A stretch of DNA of 64,000 nucleotides, from positions 1 through 64,000 of the forward strand of contig JAHBWE010000029.1 in assembly GCA_019637155.1 (NCBI GenBank), read 5' to 3'. Below, in pieces: positions 1 to 13,484 of this stretch (position 1 is the stretch's first letter; each line of letters opens with the position of its first letter). Below the pieces are notes generated by a model. It did not search any database. It worked only from the letters and a program-made list of their open reading frames with translations, and was not told the DNA's origin. A program made the position numbers and the translations under genes. The DNA is from Labilithrix sp. Its GTDB lineage: Bacteria; Myxococcota_A; Polyangia; Polyangiales; Polyangiaceae.

Positions 1-2847
1 CGCGCATCTGCGACGACGGCGGACCCACGCGCGCGGCGGGCTTCGCGTTCGGCGGCGACGCGGCGGGAGACTCCGCCGGGACCGGCACCGTGCCGCCCGC
101 GGCGGCGGCCGCGACCTGCTTCGGCGCGCTCATCGCAGGACGCGAGCCGGACGCGAGCGACGCCGACGGACCGGACGAGGACGCCGCCGGCGCCGAGAGC
201 ATCGACGAGGAGGCCTTCTGCCAGGCCCCGCCCTTCGCCGCCATCGGGCTCTTCTTCTGCCCCTTGAACGAGAACTGTCGCGTCACCGCGAGGGTGTAGA
301 CGAGCGAGGAGACCGTCTCGTCGTCCGCGATGCGGCGCTTGAAGAGCTCGTGGAGCGGCATGCTCTCGGCCCGGATCGCGTCGAGCACCTTCTGCTCGTC
401 GGGCACCGCGGCGAGGTTGCCGAGGTCCGACTCCGCGTGGACCGCGAGCGGGTGTTTGCCGATGCGATTGAGCGTCGCGCGGACGCGGCTGCGATCGGTC
501 CAGTGGCGCACGCTCGCGAGGATCGGATTGAGCGGATGCGTGACCGCGATCTCTCCGCCCCACTCCGAGAGCAGGTCGACGTCGCGGTAGAACGAGTACT
601 CGATCTCCGGCGCGAGGTTCGCGACGTGCGCGATCTTGCGGAGGAGCTGGCCCTCGAGCGCCCACGCGAGCGCGTCGCGCGAGACGAGGTCGTGCCCGAC
701 GAGGTACTCGCCGAAGAGGAGCTGCATCCGCTTCGCCCCGGCGACCGCCTGCTCGACCGCGTTCTCGTCGAGCGAGCCGTCGGCGACGAGCACCTCGCCG
801 AGCAGCGCGACGCTGTCGCCGAGGCGGACCTTCGACGGCACGCCGTTCACGAAGTAGATCGTGTCGTCGATCGTCTGGCCGCCGCCGGTCCCCTCGAAGA
901 CGACGCTGCCGGTGAGGCCGTGGTCGAGCATGTAGACGAGGACGTGCGGGATCGGCGTCGCGGCGAGGTTGCCGCGCGCGGTCGGCTCGCGCGGCGTCGT
1001 CGAGATGCGCGCGGGCGGGGCGCTCTCCGGCGCGCCGGCCGCGCCTTGCGGCTGGAACACGGTGCGATCCGGGCGATCGGCCTCGCGCGGCGGCATCGAC
1101 GGCGGCGCGAGCGGCTCGTTGATCATCCGCCCCATCGCCTCCGCGACGGCCGAAGGCGTGGACCCGATCGACGGGACGGACTGGTAACCAGGTTGCTCCG
1201 CCTCGCCCTCGCTCTCCGCCGCGGCCGGCCCCGACCACGACGCGAACTGATCCGCGTACTGCTCCGCGACGCTCTTCGAAGGGTCGTTCTTCGGCGGGTC
1301 GTTCTTCGGAGGCACCGCGGTCGCGGTCTGCACCGGCTCCGCGCCGCCGTCGTCGTGGCTGACGTCGCCGTCCGAGTCGGGGCCCGCGCCGTGCCCGTCG
1401 TCGGCGGTCGGCATGCCGGCGAGGCCCTTGTTCCAGCCGTCGATCGCGAGCACGCGGAGGACGTTGCGGCGCGGGTCCTGCGCGACCTCGAGCTCCATCG
1501 GCTGCGCGTACTGGACGTTGTTCGCGTCGGCGAGGAGCATGACGCGCGGCTTGTCGCCGAGCCCCCTCGCCCCGCGCGTGACCTCGGCGATCTCGCCGGT
1601 CTGGAGCTGCACGATCGTCCCGATCGGCAAGAGCCCGAGCGCCGACACGAGCATGCGGAGCACGGTGCGGTCCTGCGCGTCGGTCAGCTCGTTCGCGAGC
1701 ATCGCGACGGCGTAGTCGGTCGTCGGCGGCGGGAGACCAGGCTCCGGGGTGAGAAGATCGTTGTAGCGCCGCGCGACCGCGATGATCGTCGCGTGCAAGG
1801 TCGGCGCGCGCACGCCCCAGTACACCGGGCCGAGCCACGTGCGCCGGCGGAGCCAGAGCGACTCGAACGCCAGCACCGTGCGCGTGATCGACGGCTCGTT
1901 GACGCGACCGAGCGCGGTCAGGACCGCGGCCGCGCCGGCGGCGAGCCGGTCCTCCTGATCCTCCGAGAGCGTGGTCGGCCCCGCCATCCCGGGCATCGGT
2001 CCGCCCTGCGCCCCGGCGAGCGCGAGCGCGCGCGGCCGCGCGACGTCGTGCATCATCGCCGCCATCGCGATCTGGGAGAGCGCGATGCGGCTCGAGGTGG
2101 TCTCCTTCGCGATCGCGACCGCGAGAATCGCGGTATTCACGGCGCGCCCGGCTTCGTCGAAATTCGCGTTACGCACCTCGGTGACGCCGAGGTAGGAGGC
2201 CGCCTGCGCGTCGGAGAGGTCGACGAGGCTCTGCGCGATGCGCTTGATGCGGCGCGGGAGGACGTACTTGCTCGCGGAGAGGTCCTCGAAGAACCGCCGC
2301 ATGATGACGACGGCGGACGCGTACGCGCGGACCATGCGCTGATCGGGCGACAGGTCCTCGAGCTCGATGCCGCGGAGGCGCGCGGTGTCCGCGACCTGGC
2401 GCAGCTGCATGCTCCGCGGGAGCCGCACCTGCGCGGCGTTCCCGGAGCGATGCATGATCGAGATCTGCTCCGCGAACTGGTGCAGCTCCTCGCGCGTGAT
2501 GTCGCGCGCGATGTGGAGCTCCGAGCCGCCGAAGCGCTCGAGGATCGCGCCGAGGTCGGTCGCGGCTTCGTAGGCGCCGCGGTTGCCCTTGAGGAGCTGC
2601 CCCGCGACGAAGGTGGCCTTCTCCGCGAACAGCACGCTCACGTTGGAGCCCGATCGGAGGCCGTACTCCCCGATCATCTGGTGCGTCTGCTCGAGCTGCC
2701 GCACGAAGGCCTGGTTCCCCAGGTCGTGCATCTGCGCGAGCTTCACGAGCCGGTAGATCGCGACGACGACGCCGCTGCCGAGATCGCGCGCGTGCTCGCG
2801 CCGGACGTTCTCGCCCGCATCGTTCGTCACGATGTCGAGACGCATCG

Positions 2848-2851
<4 letters not shown>
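1..2851 (-). CDS. HD-GYP-like signalling protein with DUF4388 domain (C-terminus beyond window)
   Basis: The reading frame starts at an ATG at 2851 and stays open to the window edge (950 codons seen), so the C-terminus is missing. The N-terminal half is helical and holds a degenerate HD motif, MMHD-V-A-R-P, with H268-D269. A later stretch (ARRYNDLLTP) resembles the conserved helix of HD-GYP phosphodiesterases, but no GYP signature is visible. After an acidic, proline-rich linker, residues about 627-860 match DUF4388/PATAN (start GNLAATPIPHVLVYMLDHG), a domain common in myxobacterial regulators. The tail is Ala/Ser/Pro-rich. The ATG overlaps the kinase stop (ATGA), so the two are translationally coupled and probably share a pathway. 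Loss of the GYP signature suggests binding or scaffolding rather than cyclic-di-GMP hydrolysis; that is inference. Confidence 0.8.
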
Positions 2852-5808
<2,957 letters not shown>

Positions 5809-5912
5809 CGCGAAATCACCCCACTAGGGCTCGTCACAGGATATCGAGATGGCCCGGCCGAGGACACTTTCATCTGCGCGTTTCCCCCGAGGTAGGCAGG
5901 TGTGGGGTCGAG

Positions 5913-8465
5913 TCAGGCCGGCGCAGCCCCGGATTCTCGGGAAATCGAGAGGATGAGCACGGCGGACATCACGCCGAGGACGGGGATCGCGACGGGAGGA
6001 GCGATCCCGAAGGCGAGCGCCAGGCTCGCCGCCGCGGAGGTCAGGCCACCGACCAGGACCGCCGTGCGCGCTCGATCGCGCGCCGCGCGCGGGACCGTCA
6101 GCGCGAGCGCCGCGTCGCGGACGTCGTCCGACGCGAGCGCGACCGCCCACTCGCCGGGAGCGGCCCCCGCCGCCTCCATCGCGATCGAGACGTCCGCCGC
6201 GCCGAGCGCGCCGTCGTCGGTCGACGCGTGACCGATCGCCGCGACGACGCGCCCGTCGTCCGCGAGCGCGCGCACCTCCGCGCCGCGCTCGGAGGGGAGG
6301 ATCTCGGGGCGCACGTGCTCGATGTCGAGCGATCGCGCGATCGTCTCGCTCGTGTCGCGCGACTCGCCGCTGAGGAGCACCGGCTCGATACGTGCATCAT
6401 GCAAGCGTTGAACGGCCGCCCGCGCGCCGGCGCGGAGCCCGTCTTGCAGCGCGAGGACGCCGACGAGGCGACCGCCGAGCGCGACGAGGAGGACGGAGCG
6501 ACCTTCGGCCTCGAGCGCCGACGTGCGCGCGTCGGCGATCGCGACGCTGACCTTCTCCTGCAAGAGGAACGCGCGCGAGCCGACGATCACCTTGTCGCCG
6601 TTCGCCGCGAGCGCGGTGACGCCGAGGCCGGAGTGACCGAGCGCGCTCCGCACGTTCTCGGGGCGGACGCCGCGCGCGCGCGCCTCGCGCAAGACGGCGG
6701 AGGCGAACGGGTGGCTCGACGACATCTCCGCGCCGGCGGCGAGCGCGAGCACGCGCGCGATCTCGGGGCTCGGCGGCTGGGAGGAGCGGCCGATCCGCGG
6801 CTCGGAGCGCCACACCGCGTTCGTCGCGACGCCCTCCTTCGTGATCGGCTCGACGGCGACGATCTCCGGCTCGCCGAGGAGCACCGTCCCGCGCGAGCAG
6901 AGCACCGCGACGTCGGCGCGCGCGGCTGCGTCGAACGCCGCCGCGTCCTTGTAGACGATGCCGCGCCGCTGCGCGGAGGCGTGCCCGCGCGCGTGGGCGA
7001 GCCCCGCCGCCGCCGTCGCCGCGAACGCGCCGAGCGCGAGGCCGGACGCGGCGGCGGCGACGATCACGTCGAGCCACGAGCCGTTGTCGGCGTAGACCGC
7101 GGCCGCGACCACGAGCGCGGCGATCGGCGCGCCGCGCTCCACGACGCGCCGCGCGAGCACCACGAACGGCGACGCGACGTCGATGCGCGTCGCGGTCGCG
7201 CTCACGAGCCGGAGCCAGGCGCGCTCGGAGCCGGAGAACGTCGTGTTGATCCGGAGGCGGCCGCTCACGACGACGGCGCCCGCGACGACGGCGTCGCCCT
7301 CGCTCTTGCGCAGGAGGGCCGGCGACTCGAGCCACGGCGCGACGTCGGCGTCCCCCGCCGCGACGATGCCGTCGACCGGGATCGTCTCGCCTACTTCGAC
7401 GACGACCTGCTCGCCCGGCTTGATGTGCGCCCCCCCTTCCTCGATCACGCCGTCGCCGCGCACGACGCGGGCCGACACCGCGAGCGCGGTCCGCACCCGC
7501 GCGCGGACGGCGAGCACGTCCTTCCGCGCGCGCGCGAGGAGCACGTCGACCGCGAGCGCGCCGGCCGCCGCGACGCCGACGAACGAAGCGTGCGCGATCG
7601 CGTGAGGATGACGGAGCACCGTCGACGCGCCGGCGGCCGCGGCCGCGACGACGATCGGCAGCGTGACGACGAGCGACGAAGGCTCGCCGTGCTCGCGCGC
7701 CCCGAACGCGCGGCGCGCGACGAAGACGAGCGCCGCCGCGAGCGCCATCGGCAAGCGCAAGAACGCCGCCGCGTCACCGGCGAGCCCCACCGCGGGCGCG
7801 AGGACGCCGAGCACGATCCCGACGTACGGCACGAGATCCGCGCCGTCCGTCTCCGCACGCTCCGCGCGCTCGGCACGCTCCGCGCGCTCGGCACGTGAAG
7901 GCTTCTCCTCCTCGCTCTCCTCGGCCGCCAGCGGCTCCGGCTCCTCTTCGGGCTCGCCCTTCCACGCCGGCGCCTTCGACCACCGCGTGCTCTCGCGTCG
8001 CCGCTTCGCGTCCTCCTTCGGCGACCGCAGCGTCTTCGGCGTCAGCTCGAGCGCGGGCTCCGACTCCGGCTCGAGGAGGCTCCGGCGCGACGGCGGCGGC
8101 TCGGGGAACGAAGGCGGCGGCTCGGAGAACGGCTCCTCTTCTTCTTGAGGCTCGGGTTCTTCTTGAGGCTCGGGCTCTTGGTGCTCCGGCTCGTCCGGCT
8201 CCTCGACCGCGACCGGCGGAGGAGGCGGCGGCTGCTCGCGCACGTGCGAGACGGGCGGCGGCTGCGCGGTGTGCGCCTCGAGCGAAGGGCGCTTCGAGAG
8301 CACCTCGACGAACTCGGCCTTGCACTTGGCGTCGCAGAAGTAACGGAAGACGCCGTCGAGGATCGCGACCTGACCGGCGCGGAGCGCGTCGATCGGCTTC
8401 CGGCACGCTGGACAAAGGGAGGCCGATGTCGGTCCGCCTTCCCCCGATCGTGCGCGTCCCTCCAT
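5913..8465 (-). CDS. P1B-type ATPase-like protein lacking all catalytic motifs (pseudo-ATPase)
   Basis: 850 residues. The start ATG at 8465 lies 8 bases below the argD stop; an upstream extension of the frame only reads argD out of frame. Residues 18-52 are YHS/TRASH-like (C18-x2-C21, C44-x3-C48). A Pro/Glu-rich linker (70-190) and an AER repeat (about 190-205) follow. From about 210 the order of P1B metal ATPases is kept: membrane segments, actuator (GETIPVDG at 359-366), more membrane segments, P/N domains and two C-terminal membrane helices. Each catalytic motif is replaced. TGES is absent around 376-390. The CPC position reads ASGLALGAF. The DKTGT position reads CSRGT with C523 instead of Asp. 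TGD is SGE (699-701). GDGxND is GHASTDD (745-751). The N-domain His-Pro (585-586) persists. The frame is intact, so a non-catalytic role is likely. Confidence 0.85.
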   Translation of the reverse strand: MEGRARSGEGGPTSASLCPACRKPIDALRAGQVAILDGVFRYFCDAKCKAEFVEVLSKRPSLEAHTAQPPPVSHVREQPPPPPPVAVEEPDEPEHQEPEPQEEPEPQEEEEPFSEPPPSFPEPPPSRRSLLEPESEPALELTPKTLRSPKEDAKRRRESTRWSKAPAWKGEPEEEPEPLAAEESEEEKPSRAERAERAERAERAETDGADLVPYVGIVLGVLAPAVGLAGDAAAFLRLPMALAAALVFVARRAFGAREHGEPSSLVVTLPIVVAAAAAGASTVLRHPHAIAHASFVGVAAAGALAVDVLLARARKDVLAVRARVRTALAVSARVVRGDGVIEEGGAHIKPGEQVVVEVGETIPVDGIVAAGDADVAPWLESPALLRKSEGDAVVAGAVVVSGRLRINTTFSGSERAWLRLVSATATRIDVASPFVVLARRVVERGAPIAALVVAAAVYADNGSWLDVIVAAAASGLALGAFAATAAAGLAHARGHASAQRRGIVYKDAAAFDAAARADVAVLCSRGTVLLGEPEIVAVEPITKEGVATNAVWRSEPRIGRSSQPPSPEIARVLALAAGAEMSSSHPFASAVLREARARGVRPENVRSALGHSGLGVTALAANGDKVIVGSRAFLLQEKVSVAIADARTSALEAEGRSVLLVALGGRLVGVLALQDGLRAGARAAVQRLHDARIEPVLLSGESRDTSETIARSLDIEHVRPEILPSERGAEVRALADDGRVVAAIGHASTDDGALGAADVSIAMEAAGAAPGEWAVALASDDVRDAALALTVPRAARDRARTAVLVGGLTSAAASLALAFGIAPPVAIPVLGVMSAVLILSISRESGAAPA
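6393..6403. repeat. TGCATCATGCA short palindrome, copy 1
   Basis: An 11-base palindrome with central C inside the pseudo-ATPase gene. On the coding strand it reads as TTG-CAT-GAT-GCA (LHDA), four codons that are uncommon in this GC-rich window. The same motif recurs at 11981-11991, and with one change at 29379-29389. Confidence 0.35.
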
Positions 8466-8473
8466 GACCGCGC

Positions 8474-9676
<1,203 letters not shown>

Positions 9677-9711
9677 GGCGCCCGCACCCTAGCGCACCGG
9701 CCGCCGCGGAG

Positions 9712-10479
9712 CTACGTGCCGGAAGCGAGAACCGTCACCGGCGTGCGCATGTAGACGTGCTGGCGGGCGCGGTTGAAGCGGACGCCGATCACGTTCCCCG
9801 TTTTCAGCTTCTCGAGCGTCTCGTCGCCGACGAAGACCGTCTCCGCGTCCTGGAACGTCTCGCTCCCGTCGTCGGGCGTGACCTCGAAATGAACGACCGC
9901 GATGTGCGCGTCCTCCTCGAGCTTGCGAACCACGCCGCAGCGAACGATGCGTCCCTTCCCCGACGCGCCGAACGCCGCCGTCCACGTCGACGTCGCCTGG
10001 CGGAAGAACCCGAACGCGCGGAGGACCAGGACGACGATCGGGAAGACGATGATGACCTTGAAGATCGACGCATACGGCACGAGGAAGACGAAGAGCACCA
10101 CGAGCCCCACGCAGAAGAGCAGCGTCAGGAACGAGAGGAACATCCCCCGCGCGGTGAGCGGGAGGTGTTTGGTCAGCTCGTAGTGCGACGAGAGCACGAG
10201 CGCGTCGATCGCGGCCTCCGCCTCGCCGCGCGGCATCGCTCCGATGCGCATGTAATGCGTGATCGCCTCCTCGCGCTTTCCGTCGAGGAGGAGGGCCTTC
10301 ACGGTCTCGATGTCGGCGACGGAGAAGCCTTCCGGCGTGAGCGACGCGGGCACGCCGGGCTGCGTCCGCGTCACCGAGAGGCTGCGGTTGCAGTAGACGC
10401 AGATCGCGTGGAGCGTGCCCGGCGGCACGTTCACCGGCGCCCCGCAGTTCGGGCACAGCGACACCGTCACCCTCGCCAT
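9712..10479 (-). CDS. Zinc-ribbon membrane protein of unknown function
   Basis: 255 residues. The N-terminus holds a zinc ribbon, C9-P-N-C12 and C27-V-Y-C30. It is followed by a helical segment (IETVKALLLDGKREEAITHY) reminiscent of the ribosomal L7/L12 C-terminal helix pair found in many regulatory proteins. Two strong membrane helices lie at about 108-160. The C-terminal 90 residues (170-255) form a soluble, beta-rich domain with no motif I recognise. No enzyme signature is visible. The gene ends 35 bases before argD on the same strand and starts divergently from a broken lipoprotein gene at 10515. Confidence 0.8.
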   Translation of the reverse strand: MARVTVSLCPNCGAPVNVPPGTLHAICVYCNRSLSVTRTQPGVPASLTPEGFSVADIETVKALLLDGKREEAITHYMRIGAMPRGEAEAAIDALVLSSHYELTKHLPLTARGMFLSFLTLLFCVGLVVLFVFLVPYASIFKVIIVFPIVVLVLRAFGFFRQATSTWTAAFGASGKGRIVRCGVVRKLEEDAHIAVVHFEVTPDDGSETFQDAETVFVGDETLEKLKTGNVIGVRFNRARQHVYMRTPVTVLASGT

Positions 10480-10514
10480 GCGCCCACGCTACATCAACGC
10501 GCTACGATGGGTGC

Positions 10515-10744
10515 GTGCGACGTGCGCTCTTCCTCTTCCTCGGCGGCCTCGCCGCGTGCACCGCCCGCGCTGGATCGCGATCACGTGGGCGCCGTCGATC
10601 GCGACGCACCACGAGGCGATCAAGCCGTCGCGCGACGTGGTCGCGGAGCTCGCGCGAACCTCCGCCCCCGGCGTCACGGGCGCGGTGCTCGACGTCCGCC
10701 GGATGTCCTACGGCGACCTCGACGACGAAGCGCCAGCTGACTAG
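10515..10744 (+). pseudogene. Small lipoprotein gene broken by a frameshift
   Basis: A GTG at 10515 begins a clear lipoprotein signal peptide (MRRALFLFLGGLAACTA, lipobox LAAC). That frame turns into arginine-rich nonsense near 10560. From about 10557 another frame takes over with about 95% G/C at third positions, typical of real genes here, and runs as PRWIAITWAPSIATHH to a TAG at 10742. Joined, they would give a lipoprotein of about 75 residues. One missing or extra base near 10555-10565 explains it: either a genuine mutation or a sequencing error. It sits 13 bases upstream of the Uma2 gene. Function unknown. Confidence 0.55.
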
Positions 10745-10757
10745 CGCGAGTGCTACG

Positions 10758-11336
10758 ATGACCAAGCTGATGGCCCAGCGCGCCTCCACGCGGCACCGCT
10801 ACACCTACGCGGAGTACCTCGCGTACGAGCGCGACAGCGGCCTCAAGCACGAATACGAGGACGGGGAGATCACGGCGATGGCGGGCGGCTCACGCCGCCA
10901 CAACGCGCTCGCGCTCCGGGTCGGCGCCGTCCTCGACACCGCGCGATCGCGTGGCTGCCTCGGGTTCCAGTCCGACCAGAAGGTGCGCGTGCTCGCGACG
11001 GGCAAGGCGACGTATCCGGACGTCACGGTCGTGTGCGGCCCGATCGAGGGCGATCCCGCCGATCCCGACGGCCCCACCATCACGAACCCCACCCTCCTCG
11101 TCGAGATCCTCTCTCCATCGACCGAGGAGGAGGACCGCGGGAACAAGTGGCGTCACTACCAGCAGATCCCGTCGCTCCAAGAGTACCTCCTCGTGAGCCA
11201 GGACCAGCGGGTCGAACGCTACCGGCGACTGGCCGGCGGCGCTTGGGAGTACACCGACACGACGAAGGGTGGTGTCGAGCTCTCCGTCGGAGTCACCCTC
11301 GACCTCGCGTCGCTCTACGACGCGCTCCCTCCCTGA
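10758..11336 (+). CDS. Uma2-family PD-(D/E)XK nuclease-like protein
   Basis: 192 residues from the ATG at 10758. The N-terminal YTYAEYLAYERDSGLKHEYEDGEI pattern (about residues 15-38), the RRHN segment, YPDVTVVCG and LLVEILSPST correspond to the Uma2 (DUF820) family of the restriction-endonuclease fold. The Asp of YPDV and the Glu of VEIL supply the likely metal site. Uma2 proteins are expanded in Polyangia and Cyanobacteria; their target is not established, and a nuclease role is inferred from the fold. The 3' end overlaps the convergent HAD gene by 22 bases. A second possible Uma2-like gene starts at 63847. Confidence 0.85.
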   Translation: MTKLMAQRASTRHRYTYAEYLAYERDSGLKHEYEDGEITAMAGGSRRHNALALRVGAVLDTARSRGCLGFQSDQKVRVLATGKATYPDVTVVCGPIEGDPADPDGPTITNPTLLVEILSPSTEEEDRGNKWRHYQQIPSLQEYLLVSQDQRVERYRRLAGGAWEYTDTTKGGVELSVGVTLDLASLYDALPP

Positions 11337-12121
11337 CGCCCGCCACGCTTCGCGAGGATCGCGCGCGCGATCTCCGCGAACCCCGCGCCGCGCTCCGCCG
11401 CCGCGATCCAGCGCGGCGGGACGCTCAGCTTCGAGACGAAGGGCCTCACGTTCGCGACCCCGAACGTGAGGCGCAGCGCGGCGAAGCACGCCGCGTCGTT
11501 CGGGCTGTCGCCGACGAACGCCCACGTCGAGACGACGCGCCCCGGGTCCTCGCCGAGCCGCGTCCGCGCGAAGCGGAGCGCGCCCGAGGCCTTGTCGTCG
11601 CGCTCGTACGACGCGTGGAGGTGCACCGTCGATCGCGTCGTGCGCGCGCCCGCGGCGACGACGAGCCGCCCCAACATCGCGACGCGGTCCTCCGCGACGA
11701 CGACGCGCTCGCCGATGTCCCACGTCACGTCCGACCTCCGCGCGCGCACGTCGTCCGAGAGCACGAGGTCCGGCATCGCCTCGCGCACGGCGCCGACGAG
11801 CGCGTCGAGCCGCGCGCGCCGCTCCGCGAACCCCTCCTCCGTGATCACAGAGGCGCCCTTCCCCGCGCGCACCACGAACACCGCGCCGTTCTCCGTCACC
11901 GCGCCGTCGATCGGCCAGTTTCGCACGAAGACCTCGGCCCACCCGCTCGGCCGCCCCGTCACCGCGACGAGCGGAATGCCTGCATCATGCAAGTCCCACA
12001 GCGCGCCGTACGCCTCGCGCTCGAGCAGCCCGTGCGTGAGGAGCGTGTCGTCGAGGTCGAAGAAGACGCCGCGGAGACCGGCGACGTCCTCGCGCGCGAG
12101 CGAGGCGAGCGGCCTCACCAT
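11315..12121 (-). CDS. HAD-superfamily hydrolase (Cof/MPGP-like phosphatase)
   Basis: 268 residues. HAD motif I is FFDLDDTLL (about 20-28) with nucleophile and acid/base Asp. Motif II is the AVTGRP stretch near 53-58, and motif IV is VGDSPNDAACF near 210-220 with the acidic metal ligands. The cap between motifs II and IV suits the Cof or mannosyl-3-phosphoglycerate phosphatase subgroup, which dephosphorylate small sugar or cofactor phosphates. Substrate not predictable. It starts 9 bases after the rlmI stop on the same strand, so the two are likely co-transcribed. Confidence 0.85.
   Translation of the reverse strand: MVRPLASLAREDVAGLRGVFFDLDDTLLTHGLLEREAYGALWDLHDAGIPLVAVTGRPSGWAEVFVRNWPIDGAVTENGAVFVVRAGKGASVITEEGFAERRARLDALVGAVREAMPDLVLSDDVRARRSDVTWDIGERVVVAEDRVAMLGRLVVAAGARTTRSTVHLHASYERDDKASGALRFARTRLGEDPGRVVSTWAFVGDSPNDAACFAALRLTFGVANVRPFVSKLSVPPRWIAAAERGAGFAEIARAILAKRGGRQGGSAS
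11981..11991. repeat. TGCATCATGCA short palindrome, copy 2
   Basis: Identical to the motif at 6393-6403, inside the HAD hydrolase gene. It again encodes LHDA with the rare codon run TTG-CAT-GAT-GCA. Confidence 0.35.
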
Positions 12122-12130
12122 TTCACCGTT

Positions 12131-13333
12131 TCACCGCGGCTCGATGCGCGCGACGAGGGCCTTCAAGTAGAGGCCTTCGCCGAACGCGGCCGGCACCGGG
12201 TGGTCGGGCCCCTGGAACGCGCGCTCCACCACGAGCGCGCTCACGTTCGCGCGGACCGCGCCCGTCGCGAGCGCCCGCGTCAGCGCGGTGAGGTCCACCG
12301 CGGCGGAGCAGGAGCACAAGACGAGGAGCCCGCCTGGCTTCGTCGCGCGGCAGCCGAGCTCGGCGAGCTTCGAGTACATGACGAGCGCCTGCTCGCGCGC
12401 GCTCCGCGTCGGCGCGAGGCGCGGCGGATCGACGACCGCGATGTCGTAGACGCCGTGCGCGCTCTGCATCACGTGCCGCGCGTCGTTGCGCTCGAACCGG
12501 ACGCGCTCGGCGAGCCCGTTCGCGCGCGCGTTCTCGGCCGCGATCTCGATCGCGAGCGCGCTCTCGTCGACGCACGTGACCTCCGCCCCCGCGCGCGCCG
12601 CGGCGAGCCCGAAGGCCCCGACGTACGAGTACGCGTCGAGCACCTTCTTCTTCGCGACGCCGCCGGGCACGTGCGCGAGCGCCTCGACGCGCGCGCGGAG
12701 CTCGCGCTGATCGAAGTAGAAGCCGGTCTTCTGCCCGAGCGAGAGCGGGATCTTCCACCCGATGCCGCGCTCGGTGAACTCGAGCTCGGTGACCTCCACC
12801 GCCCCCCGCACGACGCCGCTCGCGGCGGTGAAGTGCTCCGCCTTCGCCGAGCCCGCCGGCGTCCGGTCGACGATCGCGCGCGGCTTCATCACCTGCCCAA
12901 GCGCCTCGAGGACGAGGACCTCGCGCTGCTTCATCCCTGCGGTGAGGAACTGCACGGAGAGCACGTCGCCGCAGCGATCGACGATGAGCCCCGGCACGAG
13001 ATCGCCCTCCGCATGGACGAGGCGGTAGCCGGTGGTCTGGTCGGACGCGCCGAGGCCGATCGACGCGCGGGCGGCGATGGCGCGCTCGAAGCGATGGCGG
13101 AAGAACCCGGTGTCGAGCGGCGCCTTCGGATCGCGGGTGAGGAGGCGGACGGGGATCGCGGAGCCGGGCGAGTAGAAGCCGCGACCGAGGAAATTCCCTC
13201 GTGGATCGACGACGTTGACCTCGTCCCCGCGGCTCGCGCCGCCCTCGACGCGATCGATCGCCTGCGCGTACACCCACGGGTGGCCGGCCCAGACGGGCTG
13301 AACGTGGCCGGGCTTGAGCCTCACCGTTGCCAA
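12131..13333 (-). CDS. rlmI: RlmI-like 23S rRNA (cytosine-C5) methyltransferase
   Basis: 400 residues. An N-terminal PUA-like domain (KPGHVQPVWAGHPWVYAQAI) precedes an EEHEP subdomain and a class I SAM methyltransferase fold. Visible motifs: GQKTGFYFDQR near 205-215, the SAM-binding stretch LDAYSYVGAFGLAAARAGA, the catalytic-loop VVDPPRL, and the Cys motif LCSCSAAV. This matches RlmI, which in E. coli methylates C1962 of 23S rRNA. I kept the TTG start at 13333 because an AAGG lies 8 bases upstream; a GTG at 13324 is the alternative. It shares a transcript with the HAD gene and is divergent from the outer-membrane protein at 13485. Confidence 0.9.
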   Translation of the reverse strand: MATVRLKPGHVQPVWAGHPWVYAQAIDRVEGGASRGDEVNVVDPRGNFLGRGFYSPGSAIPVRLLTRDPKAPLDTGFFRHRFERAIAARASIGLGASDQTTGYRLVHAEGDLVPGLIVDRCGDVLSVQFLTAGMKQREVLVLEALGQVMKPRAIVDRTPAGSAKAEHFTAASGVVRGAVEVTELEFTERGIGWKIPLSLGQKTGFYFDQRELRARVEALAHVPGGVAKKKVLDAYSYVGAFGLAAARAGAEVTCVDESALAIEIAAENARANGLAERVRFERNDARHVMQSAHGVYDIAVVDPPRLAPTRSAREQALVMYSKLAELGCRATKPGGLLVLCSCSAAVDLTALTRALATGAVRANVSALVVERAFQGPDHPVPAAFGEGLYLKALVARIEPR

Positions 13334-13484
13334 GGCGGCCGCCTTCTAGCACGAGAACCTGATGTCGTGCGGACGTGAACCACCGGCCACAGCCGCGACA
13401 CGCACCCCTCGATTTCCCGCTGTTTCCGGAGGCCGGTCGCCGTTGCCCCGTGGCACACCGGGTGCTTTGCTTGAAGGACACCTC

